Of a DNA stretch of 64,000 nt, positions 53,123 to 61,300 are shown piece by piece (position 1 is the stretch's first letter; each line of letters opens with the position of its first letter). Below the pieces are notes generated by a model. That model ran no database searches and had not been told where the DNA came from. It worked only from the letters and a program-made list of their open reading frames with translations. Both the position numbers and the translations under genes were made by a program. This stretch comes from Sphingobacteriales bacterium 46-32 (GTDB taxonomy: Bacteria > Bacteroidota > Bacteroidia > Chitinophagales > Chitinophagaceae): contig MKTY01000024.1 in NCBI GenBank assembly GCA_001898485.1, positions 248,001 through 312,000 of the forward strand, given 5' to 3'.

Positions 53123-53536
53123 GAATTCCTCCTGGGTTTAGTGAAAAAATTGGGGCTAAAACCGACACACGGGGTCAAACAGACACCTTTTTTAGTCAAA
53201 CATCGGGCCTAATATCTTCAAACATCCTATCATGCAGGTGGGCCCTGAAAGCCCGAAGCTAAGGATAATCAACCGGGTGGCACATTGGAATTAGATTAGA
53301 AAGTAATTTATTAACATTCAATTAATTAGAGGTTAATTTTTACCGCCAAAATGGCGTATGATGACGGGGTATATTTATTAGCATAAAATGAGATATAACT
53401 GCGGCGGAATGATGGGGTAAAAAATCAGCATATTGCTGGTATATCGGTCAGGAATCGAAGATGGCCGATCGGATAAAGAAGTTCGGCGATCGGCCGCAAA
53501 AGGAGATTTTCCGCCTCCTATTTTCGAATAAAAAAC
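53123..53536. other. 414-bp intergenic region with dyad and promoter
   Basis: No ORF is supported. It separates the divergent fusion gene and the beta-repeat gene. GGCCGATC (53463-53470) and GATCGGCC (53488-53495) are an 8-bp inverted repeat, a candidate operator. A -7-like TATTTTCG (53519-53526) lies 10 bp before the ATG at 53537. Confidence 0.6.
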
Positions 53537-54307
53537 ATGGAAACAGTAATGAATGAACTGAAACAGCAGGTAGAAAAACAGCGCAGGTTATTAAGGCGCT
53601 ATATGTATATTGGCAGCCTGTTGATTGCAACTTTTTTTTCTTTTCTTCTTTTATCTTTCAGGGATACAGACAATGCGCGTGTACTGCGTGCACGAGGATT
53701 AGTGATCGTAGACGAACAGGGGAGAGACCGTATCCTGATTGGAGTTCCCTTCCCGCATAGCAATCAGCGTATTCGTACCGATTTTGAAAAAAGCAAAGCG
53801 GCCTGGGGCTGGAGGTTTGGTGGCAAGTTTGACTGGTATAAGACTAATAAGAGTATTGATGCAAGTGGTGCGGGCATGGTAATACTGGATGAAAAAGGAC
53901 ATGACCGTCTCACCATTGGAGCCCCTGCACCAAGTAGTTGGATCGGGCGTATTGCCCCGCTTACGGGCATGACAATTAATGATGATGAGGGAAGTGAGCG
54001 GGCTGGTTTTGGGTTGATGAAAAATGAAAATTTTAACCGTGTGGTGCTGGGCCTCGATCACGCCACCGGGTATGAGGCCGCTACCATGGCAGTAATAGAG
54101 GACGGCTCTACCTCTATCCGGCTGAATGATCCGCAGAATAATAACCGGTTGCAATTGCTGAACGACAGGGGTTTGCTGAGTGAACGGGAGTCGTTGCCGC
54201 CTTATATGTCGGGCATGGTATTAAAAGATGAAAACGGCAATACAAAATCCCTGCTTGACGCCACGCCGCTTAAACCTGTTTGGTTATTAAAGGATACGCT
54301 CCGATAG
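53537..54307 (+). CDS. Membrane-anchored protein with repeated DExGxxR beta-motifs
   Basis: 256 aa. Cytoplasmic coiled coil (about 1-25), one transmembrane helix (about 26-42), then an extracytoplasmic part with five repeats of a roughly 19-residue pattern: hydrophobic-x-D-E-x-G-x-x-R-x-x-I/L-G (VDEQGRDRILIGVP, LDEKGHDRLTIGAP, NDDEGSERAGFGLM, IEDGSTSIRLND, LKDENGNTKSLL). The repeats suggest stacked beta-hairpins. Family not recognised. Located 69 bp before the LytS kinase gene, a possible sensor input; near-leaderless promoter. Confidence 0.7.
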   Translation: METVMNELKQQVEKQRRLLRRYMYIGSLLIATFFSFLLLSFRDTDNARVLRARGLVIVDEQGRDRILIGVPFPHSNQRIRTDFEKSKAAWGWRFGGKFDWYKTNKSIDASGAGMVILDEKGHDRLTIGAPAPSSWIGRIAPLTGMTINDDEGSERAGFGLMKNENFNRVVLGLDHATGYEAATMAVIEDGSTSIRLNDPQNNNRLQLLNDRGLLSERESLPPYMSGMVLKDENGNTKSLLDATPLKPVWLLKDTLR

Positions 54308-54376
54308 TATCAAAAAGATTTGCTGTGATGTAACGGTAAAGGGATTTTAATTAAAAAAACGAATAAGGAGAGTAGT

Positions 54377-55444
54377 ATGTTTCAGAACAGAAAGATGATA
54401 TGGCTGCATGTGCTTTACTGGCTTCTGGCCCTGGTAGATTTTATGTTTATCTCCAACTGGTTTGCCCAACAGGGAGGCTCTGTATATTACCAGGATAATG
54501 GTCTGCAGGTACATCCGCTGTTATATCATTTTATCTCACACGCTCCCACTATTATTCTCACTGCAATTTTCTTTTACCTGCATCTGCTGATTGTGATCCC
54601 GCATTTTTTTGAACGGAAAAAATATATACAGTATGGACTGGCAGTAGTGGTAACTATTGCCGGTTTGTACCTGCCATTGCGCTATCTTATTGAAGAGCAT
54701 TTTTATAAATGGATAGGAGGGTCGGGCCTTTCCGCTACTAATATGCTTTACTGGAGTACAGACAGCAGTGCTTACATTCTCCGTTATTGTTTTGTGGCGG
54801 TAGCGTATTACCTAACCTGGCGCTGGCTCACCAACGAAAAGGAAACCCAGGAACTGCGATCTGCCAGGCTGGCTACAGAACTGGCTTTTCTGAAAAGTCA
54901 GTTGAATCCACACTTTCTTTTTAATACCTTAAGTAATATCCATTCGCTGGCATATACGGGGTCGTCACAAACAGCTCCGGCTGTTTTGAAATTGTCTGAT
55001 ATGATGCGGTATATGCTTTATGATAGTGACGCAACAGAGGTAGATCTCGAAGAGGAACTGAATTATCTGCGAAACTATATAGACCTGCAGCAAATGCGCT
55101 TCGGTACAGGAACAAGTGTTGTTGAGTTGCAGATCACCGGCAATACGGCAGGAGGCCGGCTGGCTCCTTTGCTGCTGGTACCATTCGTAGAGAATATATT
55201 TAAGCATGGGAATCTGGGAACTGGTCAGACGGCTGCGATTATAATTGAAAGCGAGCCGCATAAGCTTAGTTTTTACGCAAAGAATAAAGTGGCGCAACAG
55301 GGTACGGATACCGCATCGGGTATAGGCATTGCCAATACGCGCAGGCGACTGGCATTGCTGTATCCGCATCGGCATTTACTTGATATCCGGCAAAAAGATG
55401 ATATTTATGAAGTGCGCCTGGTTATAACCTTCCCTTATGCCTGA
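54377..55444 (+). CDS. LytS/YehU-type sensor histidine kinase
   Basis: 355 aa. Four transmembrane helices (about 8-28, 50-75, 88-108, 130-148) and a His_kinase domain with phospho-acceptor in FLKSQLNPHFLFNTLSNIH, plus a weak ATPase domain ending GIGIANTRRRL. Partner of the LytTR regulator that follows with an 8-bp overlap. RBS AAGGAGAG is visible before the ATG. Confidence 0.9.
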   Translation: MFQNRKMIWLHVLYWLLALVDFMFISNWFAQQGGSVYYQDNGLQVHPLLYHFISHAPTIILTAIFFYLHLLIVIPHFFERKKYIQYGLAVVVTIAGLYLPLRYLIEEHFYKWIGGSGLSATNMLYWSTDSSAYILRYCFVAVAYYLTWRWLTNEKETQELRSARLATELAFLKSQLNPHFLFNTLSNIHSLAYTGSSQTAPAVLKLSDMMRYMLYDSDATEVDLEEELNYLRNYIDLQQMRFGTGTSVVELQITGNTAGGRLAPLLLVPFVENIFKHGNLGTGQTAAIIIESEPHKLSFYAKNKVAQQGTDTASGIGIANTRRRLALLYPHRHLLDIRQKDDIYEVRLVITFPYA

Positions 55445-56153
55445 CATGACTCATACCACCACGATAGTTATTGTAGACGACGAACCATTGCAGCATCAGG
55501 TGCTGGCTGATTATGTAGCCCGTACGCCGGGGTTATTGTTGCAGGCAGCATTTACTGATCCGCAGGAAGCCCTGGCTTTTTTGCGTACACAACCGGCCGA
55601 TCTGTTGCTGCTCGATGTGCAGATGCCTCTACTCAGCGGATTTCAGTTGCTTGATCTGATAGGGCCGCGTATGCAGGTGATTATTACTTCGGCTTATCCG
55701 GAATTTGCATTAATCGGATATGAATACAATGTGGTGGATTACCTGCTTAAGCCTGTTTCGTATGAGCGTTTCTTAAAGGCAGTCGGGAAAATAAAACCGG
55801 CGCATTCAAACAGACCGTCACTCGCAGCGCCACCTGGTTATCTGTTTGTGAAGTCGGGATTTAAGCTGGTGAAAGTGGCGCTCGACGAGGTGTTGTACAT
55901 AGAGGCCATGAAGGATTATGCGGCTATAATGACAGAAGGTGAAAAAGTAATGAGCCTGGTATCGCTCAATACTCTGGAGAAGAAGTTGCCGGGGGAACGG
56001 TTTGTACGCATTCATAAATCCTATATTGTGCCATTGGATAAGATCAGGGCTATTGATAAAAACAGTGTATGGGTAGGGAAACTGGAGTTGCCTATTGGCA
56101 GTACGTACCGCGATATTTTTTTGCAACGGATCAGGGAAATGGGTATTGAATGA
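55437..56153 (+). CDS. LytTR-family response regulator
   Basis: 238 aa. Receiver with D14/D15 and phospho-acceptor D60 in LLLLDVQMP, and a LytTR DNA-binding domain at about 135-238 (YIEAMKDYAAI, RIHKSYIVPL, LPIGSTYRDIF). The alternative ATG at 55446 would remove three residues. Likely target is the upstream region of the beta-repeat gene or its own operon. Confidence 0.9.
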   Translation: MPDMTHTTTIVIVDDEPLQHQVLADYVARTPGLLLQAAFTDPQEALAFLRTQPADLLLLDVQMPLLSGFQLLDLIGPRMQVIITSAYPEFALIGYEYNVVDYLLKPVSYERFLKAVGKIKPAHSNRPSLAAPPGYLFVKSGFKLVKVALDEVLYIEAMKDYAAIMTEGEKVMSLVSLNTLEKKLPGERFVRIHKSYIVPLDKIRAIDKNSVWVGKLELPIGSTYRDIFLQRIREMGIE

Positions 56154-56162
56154 TATAATAAA

Positions 56163-56187
56163 AAAAGTCCTGCATTGCAGGACTTTT
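56163..56187. terminator. Bidirectional terminator between the regulator and RRM genes
   Basis: AAAAGTCCTG pairs with CAGGACTTTT around CATTG. Confidence 0.85.
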
Positions 56188-56213
56188 GCTTGGTATGAAA
56201 CGAGTTCAGGAGA

Positions 56214-56597
56214 TTAATAGTCGTTGCTATAACCGCCACGGTCACGATAACCGCCACCGCCTTTGTTGTAGCCGCCGCCGCCGCCTTTTTTAAAGCCGCC
56301 GCCGCCACCGCCGCCGAAGCTTCTTTTCTTGAAGCCACCGCCGCCGCCGCCTTCAGGCTTGGGCCGGCTTTCGTTCACAACGATGTTGCGACCGTCAACT
56401 TCTGTACCATTCAGTGCAGCGATAGCTGCCTGAGCCTGGTCATCGTTAGGCATTTCTACAAAGCCGAAGCCTTTGCTGCGGTTTGTGAATTTGTCCTGCA
56501 CGATTTTGGCAGAAGATACTTCGCCATGAGAGGCGAAAAGGTTCATCAGGTCCTGGTCTTTCAGGTTCCAACTGAGGTTTCCTACGTAAATGTTCAT
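56214..56597 (-). CDS. RRM-type RNA-binding protein with glycine-rich tail
   Basis: 127 aa. A single RRM with RNP2 (IYVGNLSW) at residues 2-9 and RNP1 (KGFGFVEM) near 41-48, then a Gly/Arg/Lys/Tyr-rich tail with GGGG runs. It is like cyanobacterial Rbp proteins and eukaryotic glycine-rich RNA-binding proteins, and is common in Bacteroidota as a cold-stress RNA chaperone. Its predicted leader is about 108 nt (promoter 56710-56717), which may be regulatory. Confidence 0.9.
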   Translation of the reverse strand: MNIYVGNLSWNLKDQDLMNLFASHGEVSSAKIVQDKFTNRSKGFGFVEMPNDDQAQAAIAALNGTEVDGRNIVVNESRPKPEGGGGGGFKKRSFGGGGGGGFKKGGGGGYNKGGGGYRDRGGYSNDY

Positions 56598-56709
56598 TTT
56601 GAGAAGTTTAAAAAAATAAAAGTGCTAACAGTAGAGAATACCTGTGAACATTTACTGGTTTTTCGAAACGTTCAGGACTTCTGGAACTGTACAGAACACC
56701 AAATCACTA

Positions 56710-56717
56710 CGAAAATA
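56710..56717 (-). promoter_or_regulatory. -7 box of the RRM gene
   Basis: On the minus strand TATTTTCG (TAnnTTCG), giving a leader of about 108 nt, unusually long for this window, in which cold-shock type RNA structure could sit. Confidence 0.4.
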
Positions 56718-56823
56718 GCGGATTTTTTTTGAGATAGGTCAAAATTTTTAAGGAAAGCCTTATCTGGAGCGGGTTTCAGCCTCTAAACGGCTGATTTTAA
56801 AGGGAAAACCCGGAGTAAAAACA

Positions 56824-56850
56824 ACAAAAAACCCCTCCGGAGAGGGGTTT
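56824..56850 (-). terminator. Terminator of the rpsF-rpsR-rplI operon
   Basis: AAACCCCT (56829-56836) and AGGGGTTT (56843-56850) around CCGGAG; on the minus strand it is followed by a T-run. Confidence 0.85.
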
Positions 56851-56872
56851 GAGTTATTTGGAACGATGCAGA

Positions 56873-57319
56873 TTACTCGGCTACAACTTCAAATTCGAGC
56901 TCAGTATTGTGACCGTTGCCGAAATCGATAGTGGCTTTGTAAGTGCCCAGTTCTTTCACTTCATCTACGATTTGAATCTTACGACGGTCAATATCGTAAC
57001 CACGCTGCTCACGGATAGCACGGCTGATCTGAAGAGAAGTTACGCTACCGAAAATCTTACCGGAAGTTCCGGTTTTAGCACCGAGTTTCAGCGGAGCCTC
57101 TTTCAGTTTAGCGATAACGCTGTTGATTTCTGCCAGCATTTTCTCTTCTTTCTTGCGTACCTGCTTCAGGCGCTCTTCGAGCTGGGCCCGGTTGCTGGGA
57201 CTGTTTTCTACAGCCAGCTGACGGGGCAGCAGATAGTTACGGGCATAACCATTCTTTACCTTCACCACTTCGTTTACACCACCCAGATTATCTACGTCTT
57301 TAATTAAGATTACTTCCAT
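56873..57319 (-). CDS. rplI: 50S ribosomal protein L9
   Basis: 148 aa from ATG 57319 (MEVILIKDVDNLGG); the longer frame from 57337 adds KKKKT residues only. N-terminal RNA-binding domain (VVKVKNGYARNYLLPRQLA) and C-terminal domain joined by a long helix. Binds 23S rRNA domain V near the L1 stalk base. Last gene of the operon. Confidence 0.96.
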   Translation of the reverse strand: MEVILIKDVDNLGGVNEVVKVKNGYARNYLLPRQLAVENSPSNRAQLEERLKQVRKKEEKMLAEINSVIAKLKEAPLKLGAKTGTSGKIFGSVTSLQISRAIREQRGYDIDRRKIQIVDEVKELGTYKATIDFGNGHNTELEFEVVAE

Positions 57320-57348
57320 TGTTTTCTTTTTTTTCACTTACCGCTTCC

Positions 57349-57398
57349 CAGTGTCATTTATTGTAAATGGTCACTGTCCCTGGTTGAATAAAACCAGG
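57349..57398 (-). other. Two RNA hairpins between rpsR and rplI
   Basis: First hairpin 57349-57376 (CAGTG, CATTTA, TTG loop, TAAATG, CACTG). Second 57379-57398 (CCTGGTT and AACCAGG around a 6-nt loop). They lie in the 95-bp rpsR-rplI gap of the transcribed strand, without a T-run, so they look like an RNA stability or regulatory element rather than a terminator. Confidence 0.55.
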
Positions 57399-57414
57399 TT
57401 AGGGTGAGTGGAGC

Positions 57415-57678
57415 TTATTTTAAAAGATCTGTTACGTAAGGCAGCAGAGCCATCTGGCGGGCTTTTTTCACCGCGTCAGATACTTTACGCTGATATTTCA
57501 GGCTGTTGCCTGTAAGACGGCGAGGCAGCAATTTGCCCTGCTCGTTCAGGAACTTTTTCAGGAATTCCACATCTTTATAGTCGATGTAACGGATGCCATA
57601 TTTCTTGAAGCGGCAGAATTTCTTAACACGCTTGTCGCTCTTAATGGCGGTCAGGTATTTGATTTCGTTCTTTGCCAT
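57415..57678 (-). CDS. rpsR: 30S ribosomal protein S18
   Basis: 87 aa. Conserved core [20 protein letters not shown] and [20 protein letters not shown]. Binds 16S rRNA with S6 on the platform of the small subunit. Follows rpsF by 3 bp. Confidence 0.96.
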   Translation of the reverse strand: MAKNEIKYLTAIKSDKRVKKFCRFKKYGIRYIDYKDVEFLKKFLNEQGKLLPRRLTGNSLKYQRKVSDAVKKARQMALLPYVTDLLK

Positions 57679-57681
57679 GTC

Positions 57682-58038
57682 TTAAGCCTCCACTGCTTTT
57701 TCTGTTCCAGTTTTTACACCACTTCTCTTTTTGGCATTGTACTCGACGGCGTATTTATCGAGTTTAGTGCAAAGGTGACGGAGCACGCTCTCGTCACGCA
57801 GAAGCTGGATTTTCAGCTTCTCGTTGAAGTCGGATGGCGCAGAATATTCCAGCACCCAATAAAGACCAGTAGTCTTTTTCTGGATCGGATACGCCAGTGA
57901 TTTCAGTCCCCAGGGGTTTTCAGCTACTACAGAGCCGCCGAATTCGGCAATCAAACCTGCATATTTTTTTTGTGCAGCTTTGAACTCATCGTCGCTGAGT
58001 ACAGGGGTAAAAATCACCATCAATTCGTAATTGTTCAT
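57682..58038 (-). CDS. rpsF: 30S ribosomal protein S6
   Basis: 118 aa. Starts MNNYELMVIFTPVL; GLKSLAYPIQKKTTGLYWVL is the conserved core. First gene of rpsF-rpsR-rplI. In many phyla an S6:S18-binding RNA motif in the rpsF leader makes this operon self-regulated, so the leader here is worth folding. Confidence 0.96.
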   Translation of the reverse strand: MNNYELMVIFTPVLSDDEFKAAQKKYAGLIAEFGGSVVAENPWGLKSLAYPIQKKTTGLYWVLEYSAPSDFNEKLKIQLLRDESVLRHLCTKLDKYAVEYNAKKRSGVKTGTEKAVEA

Positions 58039-58138
58039 TTACCTCTTTTTTGTTTTAAAAAATTCGATTTCGTCCCAATGGGTCCCCATCGGTAAAGACA
58101 GGGAAATCTGCGAATACAGATTTGGGGCGGCAAAGATA
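58039..58138 (-). promoter_or_regulatory. Promoter and leader of the rpsF operon
   Basis: A -7 box TATCTTTG (58138-58131, minus strand, exact TAnnTTTG) predicts an about 88-nt leader. The leader contains CCGATGGG followed closely by CCCATTGG, which can form a hairpin with the CCG at its edge, as expected of the S6:S18 motif, and a Shine-Dalgarno-like AAAGAGG before the ATG. Confidence 0.55.
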
Positions 58139-58294
58139 GGAGTTTAGGCCCATATGTGGAAATACGAGAAGAACTGAATATGAGCAGGCTGGCGGCCTCA
58201 CCGGATGAGCTGAGGAGTGTTGGTATAATTAATTGAAAATGAAATAAATGCGGTTTGTTCTTCTTGGTTCATCGTATAAAAGTCGGTTTTTTAC

Positions 58295-58327
58295 AAAAAA
58301 AGCGGGAGCCGCCAGGGCTCCCGCTTT
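58295..58327 (-). terminator. Terminator of the giant T9SS protein gene
   Basis: AAAGCGGGAGCC and GGCTCCCGCTTT pair; on the minus strand it is followed by a T-run. 21 bp after the stop codon. Confidence 0.85.
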
Positions 58328-58347
58328 ATGATAGCTTCCTAAACTGG

Positions 58348-61300
58348 TTAGAGTTTAATTTTTAAGAGTGTACAATACTCCCGGTCATTACCCTGGCTTA
58401 TTTCTACTATATAAATGCCGGTCTGGTAATTGTTGCCGATACGCACAGTTTGACCCGGAGCCAGATTGGTTTTCTGCTCCACCACTTTACCCAGAATATT
58501 AAATACACGCATATTGATCGTGCCATTCGGATTACCACCCCGCAGCGCAATATTGAAATAATTGAGCGAAGGATTGGGTGCAATCGTCATCGCCAGCGGC
58601 GGATAACTTACCACATTGCAGGAGCCCAACTGATCGCCATGCGAGAGGTGATCGGCCACGGCCGACTGATTGACCTGCTGTGTACTGTTCTGTGTGCCGG
58701 GCTTATGACAGATTACTACCTTACCCGGCTGACCTGTTACACGTACATCTTTTACCGCAATGGATTTGCTGGCAGTAGCCTGACAGCCATTGGCATCGGT
58801 AACGGTTACTGTATAAGAACTGGCGGTGGTTGGGCTAACCGTGGCCGAGGCTGTAGTGGAAGAATTGCCTGTCCACTGATAACTGTAACCGGGTGTGCCA
58901 CCGGTGACCTGTGCCATCAGCGTGATAGAACCGGCAGGGGTATAGCCTATATAGACTGTATTGGCAGCTGTACCGCCGGGCAGTGCAAATGCATCGGGAA
59001 TGACTACCGCAGGCTTCGGTGCTACAACAACCTGTGTAGTGCAGCTAACGCTATTGCCCCAGGTATCGGTAGCTGTCCAGGTAATGGTGCTGCTGCCGGG
59101 CAGGAAGGCACCACTGGCATCGTTGCCGCTGCCGCTGCGCTCCGTAGCGCCCGTAATCACATAGCTGTATGCTACCATGTCGCAGTCGTCGGTAGCCGTA
59201 AATACAGGAATGGTATAATTGCCTGATTCGTTAATGCAAAGCGGTGAAACAACCGGACAGGTTGTTACTACCGGCGCAGTTGTATTGGCAAAACGATAAC
59301 GGGTAAATACAGGATAGTGATCAGATGTGGTGTTGGCATAATTGGTGATCAGATTGGCCACATCGTTGAGTACACTCGCAGTGGCCGGCATATAATAGCC
59401 CTGCATTTCATTTGATACCACTACATGGTCAATCATGTCGTTGTAGCTGGCCGTTGATTTTTTTCCGGCGAGGCTAAGGGGCAATGTGAGCGGCGAATAA
59501 TTTGTAGCATCGCTTACAAACGAGTTCCACGAAGTGGTGGTAAATCCTGCTGTAATCGATACATCCAGATCATCGTTGAAATCGCCCAGTATGATGATAT
59601 TATCGCTGGAGTAGGTTGTGTTGAGCAGACTGTACAGGGCATCGGCACCATTCTTACGCCGGTCGTACGAAGTAGCTGTTGGCGAAGTATTGGCTTTGGC
59701 ATGCACCAGCACAAACCGCACTTTTTGTGTCACACAGTTAAGTGTCACATCAGCTGTCATCATATAAGGGAATCGCCCACTTGACCAGTAATTGTAATTG
59801 GGATTGCTGAGATCATCAGCAGTATTGATGCCGGCAGACAGTAAGGGTTCTGCTGTAATATTGCTGAGTACAGAAGTCTTATATACAAATGCGAGTTTCT
59901 GTGCTTCGCTCAACGGGCCTGCAGTACTGGAGTTGGGATTGGTATGCGAACCAAAATTACTGATTACATACGCATATCCGGGCATTTGGCTTACCACACT
60001 GGCCAGCCTGTTTTCATCTACTACTTCTACAAGACCATATACATCAGCATCGAGATTTTGCAGAATAGCTTTTACATTTTGCTCCTGCTGTGCATCATTC
60101 ACAGGACCATTGGATGCACTGCCGAACCACTCTACGTTCCAGTTTACTACTTCGAGTGTAGTAAGCGGGTTGATACTGCTGCCCTTCAGGTTGATGGTGC
60201 CGTTGAGGCTGCCTGTGCTGACAGTAATAGTGCCTTCAAAATTCTGATTGTTCTGGTTGGGTGCAAACCGTACCAGGGGATGCAGGGTAATGTTATTGGC
60301 TTCGGCCTGGGTATAACTGATACTGGAGCTAAAGCTGCCACCATCTTTTGAAAGCAGGAAGTTGCTGCTGGCAACAAGTGTTACTCCTTCTGTAAGGTCA
60401 TTGCCGGTAAAGCTGAATGGCTTGTCTGCAGTAGAGCCGTCGGCCACAAAAGCAAACTGGATATCTGTAGAACCCAGTGTCAGGCTTGGGGCAGGCGGCA
60501 CAGGCGAATTGATGAGGCTGATATCATCAAGTGTCCAGCGGGCACCATCATCATCGGTGCTGGTATAAACAAAGGCAATATGTACATTGGACTGTTTGAA
60601 TGCAGCCAGGTTGACGTCGGCAGAAAGCGTCCATATATTGGAAGCCTGCTGCGGGAATTTACCGTTAATATCTGTCCAGGTTGCATTGGCCGGATCGCCA
60701 CCGGTATAATCTGTTGACACTTTCAGATGTAATGGCAGGCCATTAAAAGCTGTACGGCTCCAGAAGCTGAGCAGGGGATAAGTAGTGTTGCTGAGATCAA
60801 ATGATGGAGAGATGAGCCAGTCTACGTTCGGCACATTGGTGCCTCCTGAGAAACCATTTATCTGTACGGCATTGGGGAAAGCGGCTGTGCCTGCCGGTGC
60901 ATTGGGGTCGCGGCCAAAGCTGGTACAGGCCCAGGTAATGGCGCCGGTACTGCTGTATTGGGTAAAGCCGTCTGTAAGCGCGCTGGTGCAGGTATTGAAA
61001 TTGGCGCTGTAGAAAATAGTACCGGTCTGGAATGCCCAGGTAGCCGGGTTTGTAATGCCTGCAAAATCATTGCCTGCCATGTCTTTTACCAATCCTGCAT
61101 CAGCAGTCACATAGAAAGATGTATTTACAGCCAGCGAGGAGACAGGTACAGACAAAGTATTGCCGTTTAAGACAACCGCTGCATTAGTAACATCAATGCT
61201 GAATACCGTGCTGTTGTCGCCTGACTTGCGGAGTTGCAGCAGGCCACTGCCTTTTACTACCTGCTCATTAAAGGTAATGCTGAGTGTGGTATTGGTGGGC

